From positions 1-10,264 of the forward strand of contig CAAGRN010000138.1 of the NCBI GenBank assembly GCA_900772715.1: DNA of 10,264 nt. Direction: 5' to 3'. Of this stretch, positions 1 through 7,319 are shown in pieces; position 1 is the first letter of the stretch; every line of letters starts with the position of its first letter. The DNA is from an uncultured Subdoligranulum sp. (GTDB taxonomy: Bacteria; Bacillota_A; Clostridia; Oscillospirales; Ruminococcaceae). The position numbers and the translations under genes were made by a program. Under the pieces are notes generated by a model. The model had not been told where the DNA came from, ran no database searches, and saw nothing but the letters and a program-made list of their open reading frames with translations.

Positions 1-67
1 AAAGGCGTTGGGGTCGGTGCCGAGCTTGGTCAGCAGCTGCGGGATCAGCCCGTCCTGCTGCTGTGCC
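1..67 (-). repeat. Left arm of 67-bp perfect inverted repeat (copy of clpB interior)
   Basis: The reverse complement of these 67 bases is identical, base for base, to 429-495 inside clpB; position i pairs with position 496-i. Identity stops at base 68, where the next bases disagree. The copied piece corresponds to ClpB residues of about 38-60 in the N-terminal domain, but here it has no start codon or reading frame of its own. The match begins at the first base of the window, so it may extend further left. Perfect nucleotide identity, synonymous positions included, means it is either very recent or artificial. Confidence 0.95.
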
Positions 68-98
68 GGAGTTTTGTGTATCTGCCGCCCGGCACAGC
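60..98. repeat. 10-bp hairpin at the inverted-repeat junction
   Basis: GCTGTGCCGG (60-69) and CCGGCACAGC (89-98) are exact reverse complements around a 19-nt loop. The stem straddles the point at which the clpB copy ends (67/68). Its core GGCACAGC (91-98) also occurs in clpB at 429-436, exactly where the copied segment stops. That shared 8-mer is the kind of microhomology expected at a fold-back or template-switch junction. There is no T-run after it, so it does not look like a terminator. Confidence 0.6.
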
Positions 99-193
99 TG
101 CACAGCGCATCGGGTTAGCACCTTGCATCTTCTTTTGCCAATTTTACGGCAAGGCGGGTATAAACGTTCACAAATTCTTTTCAATTTACCCTA
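68..193. other. Non-coding stretch upstream of clpB promoter
   Basis: I see no gene here on either strand. Besides the junction hairpin, it holds only weak elements: a TTAGCAC half-site at 115-121 resembling half a CIRCE element but lacking its partner arm, and a 6-bp inverted repeat CCTTGC/GCAAGG (121-126 and 149-154). From about 155 the sequence becomes AT-rich leading into the promoter. The gene that would normally lie upstream is not in the window. Confidence 0.6.
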
Positions 194-221
194 TTGACAT
201 CTCCCACCAAAGTGGTACAAT
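194..221 (+). promoter_or_regulatory. clpB promoter (sigma-A type, extended -10)
   Basis: TTGACA (194-199) is a consensus -35 box. TACAAT (216-221) matches the -10 consensus at 5 of 6 bases, with 16 nt between them, and is preceded by TGG (213-215), an extended -10 TGn element. Transcription would start near 228, inside the CIRCE element, which fits repression by HrcA. The leader would be about 88 nt. Confidence 0.85.
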
Positions 222-222
222 A

Positions 223-249
223 TTAGCAGTCGAGAGGTTAGAGTGCTAA
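223..249 (+). promoter_or_regulatory. CIRCE heat-shock operator (HrcA site)
   Basis: TTAGCAGTC, nine bases, then GAGTGCTAA. The known CIRCE consensus is TTAGCACTC-N9-GAGTGCTAA, so the right arm is perfect and the left arm has one change (G for C at its seventh position). It covers the predicted transcription start, a standard position for repression by HrcA, whose activity depends on GroEL folding. No CtsR-type tandem heptad is visible nearby, so this clpB appears to be in the HrcA regulon rather than the CtsR regulon common in Bacilli. Confidence 0.93.
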
Positions 250-299
250 ACATAAAACAATCTTCCGATGTATCATGGCAAATTTCCGTATCTGCAAGT

Positions 300-308
300 A
301 AAGGAGGT
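300..308 (+). promoter_or_regulatory. clpB ribosome binding site
   Basis: AAAGGAGGT is a full match to the anti-Shine-Dalgarno core and lies 7 nt before the ATG at 316. It decides the start: an in-frame ATG at 268 has no such site and would add 16 residues not typical of ClpB. Confidence 0.92.
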
Positions 309-315
309 ACGCTTT

Positions 316-2928
316 ATGAACATGAACCAATTTACCCAAAAAACCTTGGAGGCTCTGCAGAGCGCACAGCGCCTTGCCGTTGAATATTCCAACAACGCCG
401 TAGAGCAGGAACATCTGCTTGCCGCACTGGCACAGCAGCAGGACGGGCTGATCCCGCAGCTGCTGACCAAGCTCGGCACCGACCCCAACGCCTTTGCGCA
501 GTCTGCCCTGCAAAAGGTCGAGGCCTTGCCCCGGGTCACCGGCTCCGGTCGTGACCCCGACAAGGTGTATATTTCCGGCGACCTCGACCGCGCCTTAAAC
601 GCTGCCGAGCAGCAGGCCAAGCAGATGCAGGACGAATATATCAGCGTCGAACACGTATTCCTTGGCATTTTGCAGCGCCCCGGCAAGGCAGCCGCCGAGC
701 TGTTCAAGGCGTTCGGCATCACGACCGAGCGCTTTATGCAGCAACTGTCGCAGGTGCGCGGCAACCAGCGCGTAACGACCGACAACCCCGAATCCACCTA
801 CGACGCCCTGAAAAAATACGGGCAGGATCTGGTGGAGATGGCGCGTGCCAACAAGCTGGACCCTGTCATCGGGCGTGATACCGAAATTCGCAACGTCATC
901 CGCATTTTGAGCCGCAAGCGCAAGAACAACCCCGTTCTGATCGGTGAAGCCGGTGTCGGTAAGACCGCCATTGCCGAGGGGCTTGCACAGCGTATCGTGC
1001 GCGGCGACGTACCCGAAAACCTCAAGGACCGCACGGTGTTCAGCCTCGATATGGGCGCACTGGTCGCCGGTGCCAAATACCGCGGCGAGTTTGAGGAGCG
1101 CTTAAAGAGCGTCCTGAACGAGGTCAAGAAGTCCGAGGGCAAGATCATCCTGTTTATTGATGAGCTGCACACCATTGTCGGCGCGGGCAAGACCGACGGC
1201 GCTATGGATGCTGGCAACCTGCTCAAGCCTATGCTGGCGCGCGGCGAGCTGCACTGCATCGGCGCCACCACGCTGGACGAATACCGCGAGTATATCGAAA
1301 AAGACCCCGCGCTGGAGCGTCGTTTCCAGCCCGTTATGGTCAACGAGCCTACCGTGGAGGACACCATTTCCATTCTGCGTGGTCTGAAGGAACGGTATGA
1401 GGTCTACCACGGCGTCAAGATTCAGGACGCCGCGCTGATTGCCGCCGCCACGCTGTCCGACCGGTATATCACCGACCGTTTCCTGCCCGATAAGGCCATC
1501 GACCTTGTGGATGAGGCCTGCGCCATGGTCAAGACCGAGCTGGACTCCATGCCCGCCGAATTGGACGAGATGAACCACCGCATTACCCAGCTGCAAATTG
1601 AGGAAGCTTCCTTAAAGAAGGAAACGGACGAGCTTTCCAAGCAGCGTCTGGACGCGCTGGAAAAAGAGATGGCAGAGCTGCGCGACACCTTCAACAGCAA
1701 AAAGGCGCAGTGGGAGAACGAAAAGAACGCCATCAACAAGGTGCAGAGCCTGCGTGCCGAGGTGGAATCCACCAAGGCGGAAATCGAAAAAGCCACCCGC
1801 ACCGGCGATTACGCCAAGGCGGGCGAGTTGCAGTACGGCAAGCTGCCCACCCTGCAAAAGCAGCTGAACGAGGAAGAAAAAATCGCCGCCGAAAAGAAGG
1901 AATCCAGCCTGCTGCGTGACCGCGTGACCGATGAGGAAATCGCCCGCATCGTGGCGCGCTGGACGGGCATCCCCGTTGCCAAGCTGGTCGAGGGCGAGCG
2001 CGAAAAGCTGCTGCGCCTGCCGGACGTGCTGCACAAGCGCGTGATCGGTCAGGACGAAGCCGTGCAAAAGGTTTCGGACGCCATTCTGCGTTCCCGCGCC
2101 GGTATCGCCAACCCCAACCGCCCCATCGGCAGCTTCCTGTTCCTGGGTCCCACGGGTGTCGGCAAGACCGAGCTGGCAAAAGCGCTGACACAAGCCCTGT
2201 TTGACGACGAAAAGAATATGGTGCGTATCGATATGACCGAATACATGGAGAAATTCAGTGTATCCCGTCTGATCGGCGCGCCTCCGGGATATGTCGGCTA
2301 TGAGGAGGGCGGTCAGCTGACCGAGGCCGTGCGCCGCCATCCGTACAGCGTTGTGCTGTTCGATGAAGTCGAAAAAGCACATCCGGACGTCTTTAATATT
2401 CTGCTGCAGGTGCTGGACGACGGTCGTATTACCGACAGCCAGGGTCGCACGGTGGACTTCAAGAACACCGTTATCATCCTGACCTCCAACCTCGGCTCGG
2501 ATCTGATCCTGGAGGATCTGGAAAAGAGCCGTGCTGCCGGCAAGAACGAGCTTTCGGACGAGGCAAAGTCTGCCATTGACCAGCTGCTCAAGCGCCAGTT
2601 CCGCCCCGAGTTCCTGAACCGTCTGGACGACATCGTCTACTACAAGAGCCTGACCAAGCAGGAGATCGGCTCCATTGTCGATCTGATGCTGGCAGACCTG
2701 CGCCGCCGTCTGGCGGACAAGCAGCTGAATCTGACGGTTACCGACGCCGCTAAGAACGCCATCATCGACGGCGGGTATGACCCCATCTACGGTGCCCGCC
2801 CGTTGAAGCGGTATATCCAAGCCCACGTTGAAACGATGATCGCCAAAGAAATCATCGGCGGAGCGCATGCAGCAGGGGACACCCTGACCGTAGATGCCGA
2901 CGCCGACGGCAGGCTGTTTCTGCGCTAA
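316..2928 (+). CDS. clpB: ATP-dependent chaperone ClpB (protein disaggregase)
   Basis: Hexameric AAA+ disaggregase of the cytoplasm that threads aggregated proteins through its pore and, with DnaK/DnaJ/GrpE, returns them to refolding. The 870-residue length is normal. In order: the Clp N-terminal double repeat (about 1-150), first AAA+ module with Walker A GEAGVGKT (210-217), Walker B ILFIDELH (about 278-285) and ERRF arginine finger (334-337), then a long charged coiled-coil middle domain (about 405-530), which separates ClpB from ClpA, ClpC and ClpX. The second AAA+ module has Walker A GPTGVGKT (611-618), pore loop GYVGYEEGG from 658, Walker [12 protein letters not shown] from 679, arginine finger near FLNR (769) and sensor-2 GAR (826-828). 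There is no IGF/LGF ClpP-docking loop, as expected. It is monocistronic, with a promoter and CIRCE upstream and a strong terminator downstream. The start at 316 is chosen for its ribosome binding site. Codons 38-60 are duplicated in inverted orientation at 1-67. Confidence 0.98.
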   Translation: MNMNQFTQKTLEALQSAQRLAVEYSNNAVEQEHLLAALAQQQDGLIPQLLTKLGTDPNAFAQSALQKVEALPRVTGSGRDPDKVYISGDLDRALNAAEQQAKQMQDEYISVEHVFLGILQRPGKAAAELFKAFGITTERFMQQLSQVRGNQRVTTDNPESTYDALKKYGQDLVEMARANKLDPVIGRDTEIRNVIRILSRKRKNNPVLIGEAGVGKTAIAEGLAQRIVRGDVPENLKDRTVFSLDMGALVAGAKYRGEFEERLKSVLNEVKKSEGKIILFIDELHTIVGAGKTDGAMDAGNLLKPMLARGELHCIGATTLDEYREYIEKDPALERRFQPVMVNEPTVEDTISILRGLKERYEVYHGVKIQDAALIAAATLSDRYITDRFLPDKAIDLVDEACAMVKTELDSMPAELDEMNHRITQLQIEEASLKKETDELSKQRLDALEKEMAELRDTFNSKKAQWENEKNAINKVQSLRAEVESTKAEIEKATRTGDYAKAGELQYGKLPTLQKQLNEEEKIAAEKKESSLLRDRVTDEEIARIVARWTGIPVAKLVEGEREKLLRLPDVLHKRVIGQDEAVQKVSDAILRSRAGIANPNRPIGSFLFLGPTGVGKTELAKALTQALFDDEKNMVRIDMTEYMEKFSVSRLIGAPPGYVGYEEGGQLTEAVRRHPYSVVLFDEVEKAHPDVFNILLQVLDDGRITDSQGRTVDFKNTVIILTSNLGSDLILEDLEKSRAAGKNELSDEAKSAIDQLLKRQFRPEFLNRLDDIVYYKSLTKQEIGSIVDLMLADLRRRLADKQLNLTVTDAAKNAIIDGGYDPIYGARPLKRYIQAHVETMIAKEIIGGAHAAGDTLTVDADADGRLFLR
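429..495 (+). repeat. Right arm of 67-bp inverted repeat (within clpB)
   Basis: Source copy of the inverted repeat. It lies inside an intact clpB reading frame, so this arm is probably the original and 1-67 the derived copy. The two arms flank 361 bp that carry the clpB promoter, CIRCE, ribosome binding site and first 37 codons. Confidence 0.95.
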
Positions 2929-2941
2929 GTACCCATAAACC

Positions 2942-2979
2942 AAGGAACCCCGGGTCGCAATGACCCGGGGTTCCTTTTT
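2942..2979. terminator. Rho-independent terminator between clpB and pot operon
   Basis: A 15-bp perfect stem (AAGGAACCCCGGGTC at 2942-2956 against 2962-2976) closes a 5-nt loop GCAAT and runs into TTTTT (2975-2979), then GTTTG. It starts 13 nt after the clpB stop, so it ends clpB. Read on the minus strand, the hairpin lies 13 nt after the potD stop and is followed by a weaker U-rich stretch (GGTTTATG), so it could also serve the convergent pot operon. Confidence 0.93.
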
Positions 2980-2989
2980 GTTTGTCTGT

Positions 2990-4243
2990 TCAGTAGTTGT
3001 CGCGGGATTTTTTGCGCAGCTTGCGCCAGATGTTAAAGCCGGAAATGGCAAGCGCCACCAGCAGCATCACGATAACCATCCAGCCGCTGCCGCCCTCCTC
3101 AAAGCTCTTCATTTCGCTCCATTGGGCGTCCATGGCGGCGTTGATCTCATCGGGCAGGGTAGTGAACACCTCCGCCTTGTCCAGCACCTCCTGGTCAGGG
3201 TAGGCGATCTCGCTGTACTTCAAATCATCGTCCAGCATCTCCCACACGGCGGTGATGGGCGTCGAGTAGCCGATGTAATCACAGTTGGCAAGACCCACCG
3301 ACGGCTCGCACATATAGTTGATGAACATCTCCGCCGCTTCTTTGTTTTTGGCGTTGGCAGGGATGCACATACTGTCCACAAAGAAGTTCACACCTTCCTC
3401 GGGGTGGACAAACGCCAGGTCGGGGTTTTCGTCGATCATCGTCAGCGCATCACCGGCGTAGTAGGGCGCCATGGCAGCCTCGCCGCCCTCCATCTTGTCG
3501 AAAATCTCGTCCATAACGTAGGCTTGCACAACGTTTTTCTGTTGCTTCAGCACGTCCATTACGGTGGACACTTCCTCGACCGACTGCGGGTTCAGCGACA
3601 GCCCCAGCATCTTCGCGGCAATGGCGTAGGCATCGCGGGAGTTATTGAACATCAGCACATTGTTGGTGTACTCGACATCCCACAGCGCCGACCAGCTTGT
3701 GGGCGGCTCCTCCACCATAGTGGTGTTGTAGATCAGCCCCGTTGTACCCCAGGTGTAGGGTACACTGTACACGTTGGCGGGGTCAAAGTCCCAGTCGGTG
3801 TACTCCTCGCCAATGTTGGCAAAGTTCGGGATATTGTCGTAGTTCAGGGGGGCAAGCATACCCTCCTTCGCCATTTTGCCGATCATATACTCCGACGGGA
3901 AAATCACGTCGTAGGACGCGCCGCCCGACTTCATCTTGGCATACAGGCTTTCGTTGGAGTCAAAGGTCGTGTAGTTGACCTTGATGCCGGTCAGCTCCTC
4001 AAAGGCGGCGATGACGTTCACGCTGTCGTCGCTGCCGTCCGAAATATACAGACCCCAGTTGTAGACATTCAGGGTGATGCGGTCGTTGGCAAAGCGGCGC
4101 CAATCGTAGTCGCCGGACACCGAGATATCCTCGTTCACTTCGATCTCGTCAGCCGCCAAGGCGGGCGCGGCGGTAAACACCGCCGTCAGACAGACAGCCA
4201 CCAAAGCCGCGGCAAGTCTGCGGAATTTTGTCAGCTTTTTCAT
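2990..4243 (-). CDS. potD: Spermidine/putrescine ABC transporter substrate-binding protein
   Basis: Extracytoplasmic receptor (417 aa) that captures polyamines for the PotBC channel. Residues 1-31 form a signal peptide (KK and RR, hydrophobic core, APALA-A) with likely signal peptidase I cleavage near 30/31. Cys18 is preceded by V-A-V, not a lipobox. PotD family marks: YNWGLYISDG (61-70; Trp63 aligns with the polyamine-contacting Trp of E. coli PotD), YDVIFPSEYM (111-120), YTWGTTGLIYN (163-173) and VDSMCIPANAKN with acidic Asp290. Aromatic positions that are Trp in E. coli seem to be Tyr262 and Phe288 here. Unusually, the C-terminus has a transmembrane helix (about 387-406) followed by a basic tail KLRKKSRDNY, giving a membrane tether instead of a lipid anchor. 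It is the last gene of the operon, one base after potC, with GGGGG of its ribosome binding site inside potC. Binding preference among polyamines cannot be read from sequence. Confidence 0.93.
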   Translation of the reverse strand: MKKLTKFRRLAAALVAVCLTAVFTAAPALAADEIEVNEDISVSGDYDWRRFANDRITLNVYNWGLYISDGSDDSVNVIAAFEELTGIKVNYTTFDSNESLYAKMKSGGASYDVIFPSEYMIGKMAKEGMLAPLNYDNIPNFANIGEEYTDWDFDPANVYSVPYTWGTTGLIYNTTMVEEPPTSWSALWDVEYTNNVLMFNNSRDAYAIAAKMLGLSLNPQSVEEVSTVMDVLKQQKNVVQAYVMDEIFDKMEGGEAAMAPYYAGDALTMIDENPDLAFVHPEEGVNFFVDSMCIPANAKNKEAAEMFINYMCEPSVGLANCDYIGYSTPITAVWEMLDDDLKYSEIAYPDQEVLDKAEVFTTLPDEINAAMDAQWSEMKSFEEGGSGWMVIVMLLVALAISGFNIWRKLRKKSRDNY

Positions 4244-4244
4244 A

Positions 4245-5102
4245 TCAGCGCACCCCCTCGCCCTCGGCCTGCATGGCCTTGCGGATGGCTTTCTGGTTGC
4301 GCCGGTAAGCGCGGGAATCCAGCGCGTTGGAAATGAGGATGATGGTCAGAATCACGCAGAACATCACCGCCGACAGGGCATTGATCTCCGGGCTGACCTT
4401 TTTGCGGGTCATCGAGTAGATGGCAATGGGCAGCGTCTGCATCGTGCCGGAGTTGAAGTAGGAAATCATAAAATCGTCGATGGAATAAGTCAGGCAAATC
4501 AGGAACGCCGACAAAATAGCAGGGGACAGCTGCGGCAAAATCACCTTGGAAAACGCCTGCCGGGGCGTACAGCCCAAGTCCAGCGCGGCATTGTACAGGC
4601 TGGGGTCAAGCTGGCGCAGCTTGGGTGCCACGTTAAAAATTACATACGGCACGTTAAAGGTGATATGCGCAATCAGCAGCGTGGTCCAGCCGAAGATGCC
4701 GCCCTCCCCGCCGATGCCGAAATTCTGCGCCATAACGAACAAAAGCATCAAGGAAACACCGGTGATGATCTCCGGGTTGACAACCGGCACATAGCTGATG
4801 TTGTTGATCAGCAGCTGGCTGCGGCGGGACATCGAGTTGATGCCGATGGTCGCCAGCGTACCCAGCACCGTTGCCAATATGCTGGATGCCAGCGCCAGCA
4901 CCAAGCTGGAACCCAGCGCCGACAAGATCATCTCGTTATGGAACAGGCTCTTGTACCAATCCAGCGTAAAGCCGGTAAAGTACGAGCGGGACTTGCTCTG
5001 GTTAAAGCTGAACGCGATCATAACCGCGATCGGCAGGTACATAAAGCAGAACACCAGCACAATGTAGGTGCGCTGCAAGAGAACAGATTGCTTTTTGTTC
5101 AT
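4245..5102 (-). CDS. potC: Spermidine/putrescine ABC transporter permease PotC
   Basis: Inner-membrane permease (285 aa, usual length) that pairs with PotB to form the polyamine channel. It starts with a short basic tail and a first membrane helix around 12-33, followed by the FTLDWYKSLF segment typical of PotC. About six helices are visible in all. The EAA loop that docks on the ATPase is at 171-190 (AALDLG, then ILP). The C-terminus is strongly basic, RRNQKAIRKAM. Its start lies one base after the potB stop (TAA-G-ATG), with AAGGGGTGA of the ribosome binding site inside potB. The potD start follows its TGA after one base. Such spacing suggests translational coupling and a single transcript. 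Confidence 0.94.
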   Translation of the reverse strand: MNKKQSVLLQRTYIVLVFCFMYLPIAVMIAFSFNQSKSRSYFTGFTLDWYKSLFHNEMILSALGSSLVLALASSILATVLGTLATIGINSMSRRSQLLINNISYVPVVNPEIITGVSLMLLFVMAQNFGIGGEGGIFGWTTLLIAHITFNVPYVIFNVAPKLRQLDPSLYNAALDLGCTPRQAFSKVILPQLSPAILSAFLICLTYSIDDFMISYFNSGTMQTLPIAIYSMTRKKVSPEINALSAVMFCVILTIILISNALDSRAYRRNQKAIRKAMQAEGEGVR

Positions 5103-5103
5103 C

Positions 5104-5925
5104 TTACATCACCCCTTCCATTTCCGACTCGTCAAAGCTGGAGGTAAAGCTCATGCACAAAAGAACAATGACCATCAGCACCAAGCTCATGGCAGAGCCG
5201 AGGTTGAGGTTGTAAGAATTGCCGAGGAACTGCAGCTCGATCAAATCGCCGATCAGCAGGTTGGAGCCGCCGCCCAGCATACGGCTGATAATAAAGGTAG
5301 ACACCGCCGGCACAAACACCTGCGTAATGCCGGTGGCAATGCCGGGACCGGTCAGGGGTACCAGCACGCGCCACAATATCTGCCAGACATTGCAGCCGAG
5401 ATCCTGCGCCGCCTCGATGATGGAATCATCAATTTTGGTCATCGCCGTGTAAATCGGCAGGATCATAAAGGGCAGGTAGTTATACACCATACCCAGCACC
5501 ACCGCGCCGGAGGTGTTGATCATTGTAAAGGGTCCAAGACCGAACAAGCCGAAAAATTTATTGATCAGACCGTTCTTTTCCAGCAGGGTCATCCACGCAT
5601 AGGTGCGCAGCAAAAAGTTCATCCACATCGGCAGCATGACCAGCATCAGCATAATGTGCTGCTTGTTGGCGCGCAGACGGGACAGAAAATACCCCACGGG
5701 GAATGCCAGAACCAGGCAGATGACGGTGGACACCGCCGCCAAAATCAGGCTGCGCATAAACACGCTGGCATACCGCCCGATCTGGGTCAGGTTTTCGAGG
5801 GTAAACTGCCCTTCGGCGTTGGTCAGGGCGTACCACACCACGATAAACAGCGGCACAACGATAAATATCCCCATCCACAGCAGATAGGGACCTGCCAGCC
5901 AGCGGGAGGCTTTGGATTTGAGCAT
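5104..5925 (-). CDS. potB: Spermidine/putrescine ABC transporter permease PotB
   Basis: Inner-membrane permease (273 aa), partner of PotC. The first helix runs at about 12-33 after a short basic N-terminus, and about six hydrophobic segments follow. LPMWMNFLLRTYAWM (98-112) is a characteristic stretch of PotB-type permeases. The EAA loop is at 171-190 (EAAQDLG, then LVP), at the same residue numbers as in PotC, as expected of a heterodimer docking symmetrically on PotA. The start is supported by GGAGGTG in the last codons of potA, with 3 bp between the potA stop and this ATG. Function is assigned from family and context; the permease alone could not exclude other class I substrates. Confidence 0.94.
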   Translation of the reverse strand: MLKSKASRWLAGPYLLWMGIFIVVPLFIVVWYALTNAEGQFTLENLTQIGRYASVFMRSLILAAVSTVICLVLAFPVGYFLSRLRANKQHIMLMLVMLPMWMNFLLRTYAWMTLLEKNGLINKFFGLFGLGPFTMINTSGAVVLGMVYNYLPFMILPIYTAMTKIDDSIIEAAQDLGCNVWQILWRVLVPLTGPGIATGITQVFVPAVSTFIISRMLGGGSNLLIGDLIELQFLGNSYNLNLGSAMSLVLMVIVLLCMSFTSSFDESEMEGVM

Positions 5926-5928
5926 CGC

Positions 5929-6975
5929 TTACACCTCCGAGCGCTTCATAATATGAATTTCGTCGGGTCCAATGTTCATACCGATCAGCTCGCCCGGCAC
6001 ACTCGCCTGGGTGGAGTGGATCAGCCACTCGTAGCCTTCTACGTCAACGTGCATCTCAAAGTGAACGCCCTTAAAGATAACTTCGCGCACAAGACCCGTC
6101 AGCATACCGATGCTCGGCGGTACAATCTGCACGTCCTCGGGGCGGATAACGACCTTGACCGGCTCGTTGATTTTAAAGCCGCGGTCCACGCAGGTGAAGT
6201 CATGTCCGCCGAAGTTGACCAAAAAGTCCTTGAGCATCACGCCGTCCACGATGTTGGAATCCCCGATAAACTGCGCTACAAAGGCATTTTGCGGTTCGTT
6301 GTAGATATCCTGCGGCGAGCCGATCTGCTGGATATTGCCGCCGGACATAACCACAACGGTGTCGGACATGGTCAGTGCTTCCTCCTGATCGTGGGTAACA
6401 TACACAAAGGTAATGTTCATCTCACGCTGCAGGCGCTTAAGCTCCAGCTGCATTTCCTTGCGCAGCTTCAAGTCCAGCGCACCCAAAGGCTCGTCCAGCA
6501 GCAGCACGCGGGGCTGGTTGACCAGACTGCGGGCAATCGCAACGCGCTGCTGCTGACCGCCCGAAAGCTGGTGGATGCTGCGGCGCTCGTAGCCCTTCAG
6601 ACCTACGATCTCCAGCATTTCCAGCACCTTGGGGCGAATTTCCTCCTCCGGCAGCTTTTTCAGCCGCAGACCGAACGCCACATTCTCAAACACATTCAAA
6701 TGCGGGAACAAGGCGTATTTCTGGAACACCGTATTCACCGGACGCTTGTACGGCGGCAGGTCGGCAATATCCTTGCCATCAAAAAAGACATTGCCGGACT
6801 TCGGCGTGACAAAACCGGCAATCACACGCAGAGTCGTTGTTTTTCCACACCCGGAAGGTCCCAGAAAGGTAACAAACTCTTTGTCGTGAATGTCCAGCGA
6901 AAGCCCGTCAAGGACCTTTTGCCCGTCAAACTCTACAACAATGTCTTTCAGCGATACGATACAATTTTCATTCAT
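5929..6975 (-). CDS. potA: Spermidine/putrescine ABC transporter ATP-binding protein PotA
   Basis: Cytoplasmic ATPase (348 aa) that drives polyamine import. Motifs: Walker [10 protein letters not shown] (39-47), Q-loop Gln85 in FQKYALFPH, signature LSGGQQQR (137-144), Walker B VLLLDEP (157-163), D-loop around 164-168 and H-loop His195 in VTHDQEEA. The C-terminal third, from about 240, is the TOBE-type regulatory region of the PotA/MalK/CysA class. The frame is open upstream to an ATG at 7062, but I choose 6975: homology begins at [12 protein letters not shown], and AAAGGGGGA lies about 11 nt upstream. The extra 29 residues would be unlike the family and overlap the structured leader. It is the first gene of potABCD. 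Paralogous importers share this ATPase type, so the substrate call rests on PotD and the permeases. Confidence 0.94.
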   Translation of the reverse strand: MNENCIVSLKDIVVEFDGQKVLDGLSLDIHDKEFVTFLGPSGCGKTTTLRVIAGFVTPKSGNVFFDGKDIADLPPYKRPVNTVFQKYALFPHLNVFENVAFGLRLKKLPEEEIRPKVLEMLEIVGLKGYERRSIHQLSGGQQQRVAIARSLVNQPRVLLLDEPLGALDLKLRKEMQLELKRLQREMNITFVYVTHDQEEALTMSDTVVVMSGGNIQQIGSPQDIYNEPQNAFVAQFIGDSNIVDGVMLKDFLVNFGGHDFTCVDRGFKINEPVKVVIRPEDVQIVPPSIGMLTGLVREVIFKGVHFEMHVDVEGYEWLIHSTQASVPGELIGMNIGPDEIHIMKRSEV

Positions 6976-6986
6976 TTTTACTGCAT

Positions 6987-7065
6987 CCCCCTTTGCGGAA
7001 TTTCCAGCCGAACCCCTGCAAAGGGCGCCCGGCGGGTCAGTGCCTATTATGCCGCCCCGCAAAGG
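6987..7065 (-). promoter_or_regulatory. Candidate ribosome-binding-site-masking structure in the pot leader
   Basis: In the transcript, the potA ribosome binding region contains CCGCAAAGGGGG (6998 down to 6987). Upstream CCTTTGCGG (7065-7057) can pair with CCGCAAAGG (6998-6990) over 9 bp, and a nearer CCCTTTGC (7025-7018) can pair with GCAAAGGG (6996-6989) over 8 bp. The two pairings exclude each other and both cover the purine tract. A GGCGG/CCGCC pair (7056-7052 with 7035-7031) could form inside the larger stem. I recognise no known riboswitch class. The complementarity is seen directly; a regulatory role is inference. Confidence 0.4.
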
Positions 7066-7156
7066 TTTGTTACACGGAAAATCCGCTGCAGCAGCACATA
7101 CAACACCAATGTGTCAAGGCAGAGATATTTGCCCCCAGATGCACACATACACATTC

Positions 7157-7184
7157 ATTATAAAGGATGGGAAATGTTTGTCAA
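7157..7184 (-). promoter_or_regulatory. pot operon promoter
   Basis: On the minus strand, TTGACA (7184-7179), 16 nt, then TATAAT (7162-7157). Both boxes match the sigma-A consensus at all six positions. Transcription would begin near 7150, giving a leader of about 175 nt before potA. No other promoter is evident within the tightly packed operon. Confidence 0.85.
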
Positions 7185-7253
7185 CCGTATTTGACCCAAA
7201 AACACTTATTTTTTGAACATTTTGTAAAGACGCCCTGTATTTCAACATCCGCT

Positions 7254-7282
7254 TTGCATTTTGCAGCGCCTTGTGGTATACT
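7254..7282 (+). promoter_or_regulatory. Thioesterase promoter (extended -10)
   Basis: TATACT (7277-7282) matches the -10 consensus at 5 of 6 bases and is preceded by TGG (7274-7276), an extended -10. The -35 region, TTGCAT (7254-7259) at 17-nt spacing, is weak, as is common with extended -10 promoters. The predicted start is near 7289. Confidence 0.65.
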
Positions 7283-7319
7283 TTTATCAAAATTCACAAT
7301 TTGGCAAGGGGGATTTTGT

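Larger units (their letters stand above)
6976..7319. other. Divergent intergenic region, pot operon / thioesterase
   Basis: This stretch of 344 bases has no protein gene that I can support. It carries the pot operon leader (6976 to about 7150) and promoter (7157-7184) on the minus strand, and the thioesterase promoter (7254-7282) and ribosome binding site (7306-7313) on the plus strand. Between the two promoters, about 7185-7253, it is AT-rich with no recognisable gene or terminator. A short GTCAA-N6-TTGAC repeat (7180-7195) overlaps the pot -35 box. Confidence 0.75.

Noticed and set aside
115..121. Second CIRCE-like half-site TTAGCAC upstream of the promoter
   Set aside because: There is no matching GAGTGCTAA arm nine bases downstream; a single 7-base half-site is easily chance.
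121..154. Possible terminator or hairpin CCTTGC/GCAAGG (or TTGCC/GGCAA)
   Set aside because: Stems of only 5-6 bp with long loops and no T-run; no gene upstream in the window for it to terminate.
268..315. N-terminal extension of clpB from the ATG at 268
   Set aside because: No ribosome binding site at that ATG, whereas a full AAAGGAGGT precedes 316; the extra residues are not typical of ClpB.
1612..3051. 479-codon open frame antisense to clpB
   Set aside because: It mirrors clpB codons on the opposite strand, runs through the terminator and resembles no family; a shadow of a GC-rich gene.
2960..4336. 458-codon open frame antisense to potD
   Set aside because: Shadow frame with His/Val-rich, family-free translation, overlapping a clear PotD and starting inside the terminator hairpin.
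6976..7062. 29-residue N-terminal extension of PotA from the ATG at 7062
   Set aside because: It overlaps the distal pairing segment and has no family similarity; the 6975 start has the ribosome binding site and the normal PotA beginning.
7064..7093. Short upstream frame with three consecutive cysteine codons in the pot leader
   Set aside because: Nine codons with only a weak GGTG site; nothing links cysteine to polyamine uptake.
5068..7194. 708-codon plus-strand open frame across potB, potA and the leader
   Set aside because: Despite its length it lies opposite two well-identified genes, with no ribosome binding site and low-complexity His/Gln-rich sequence; a codon-bias artefact.
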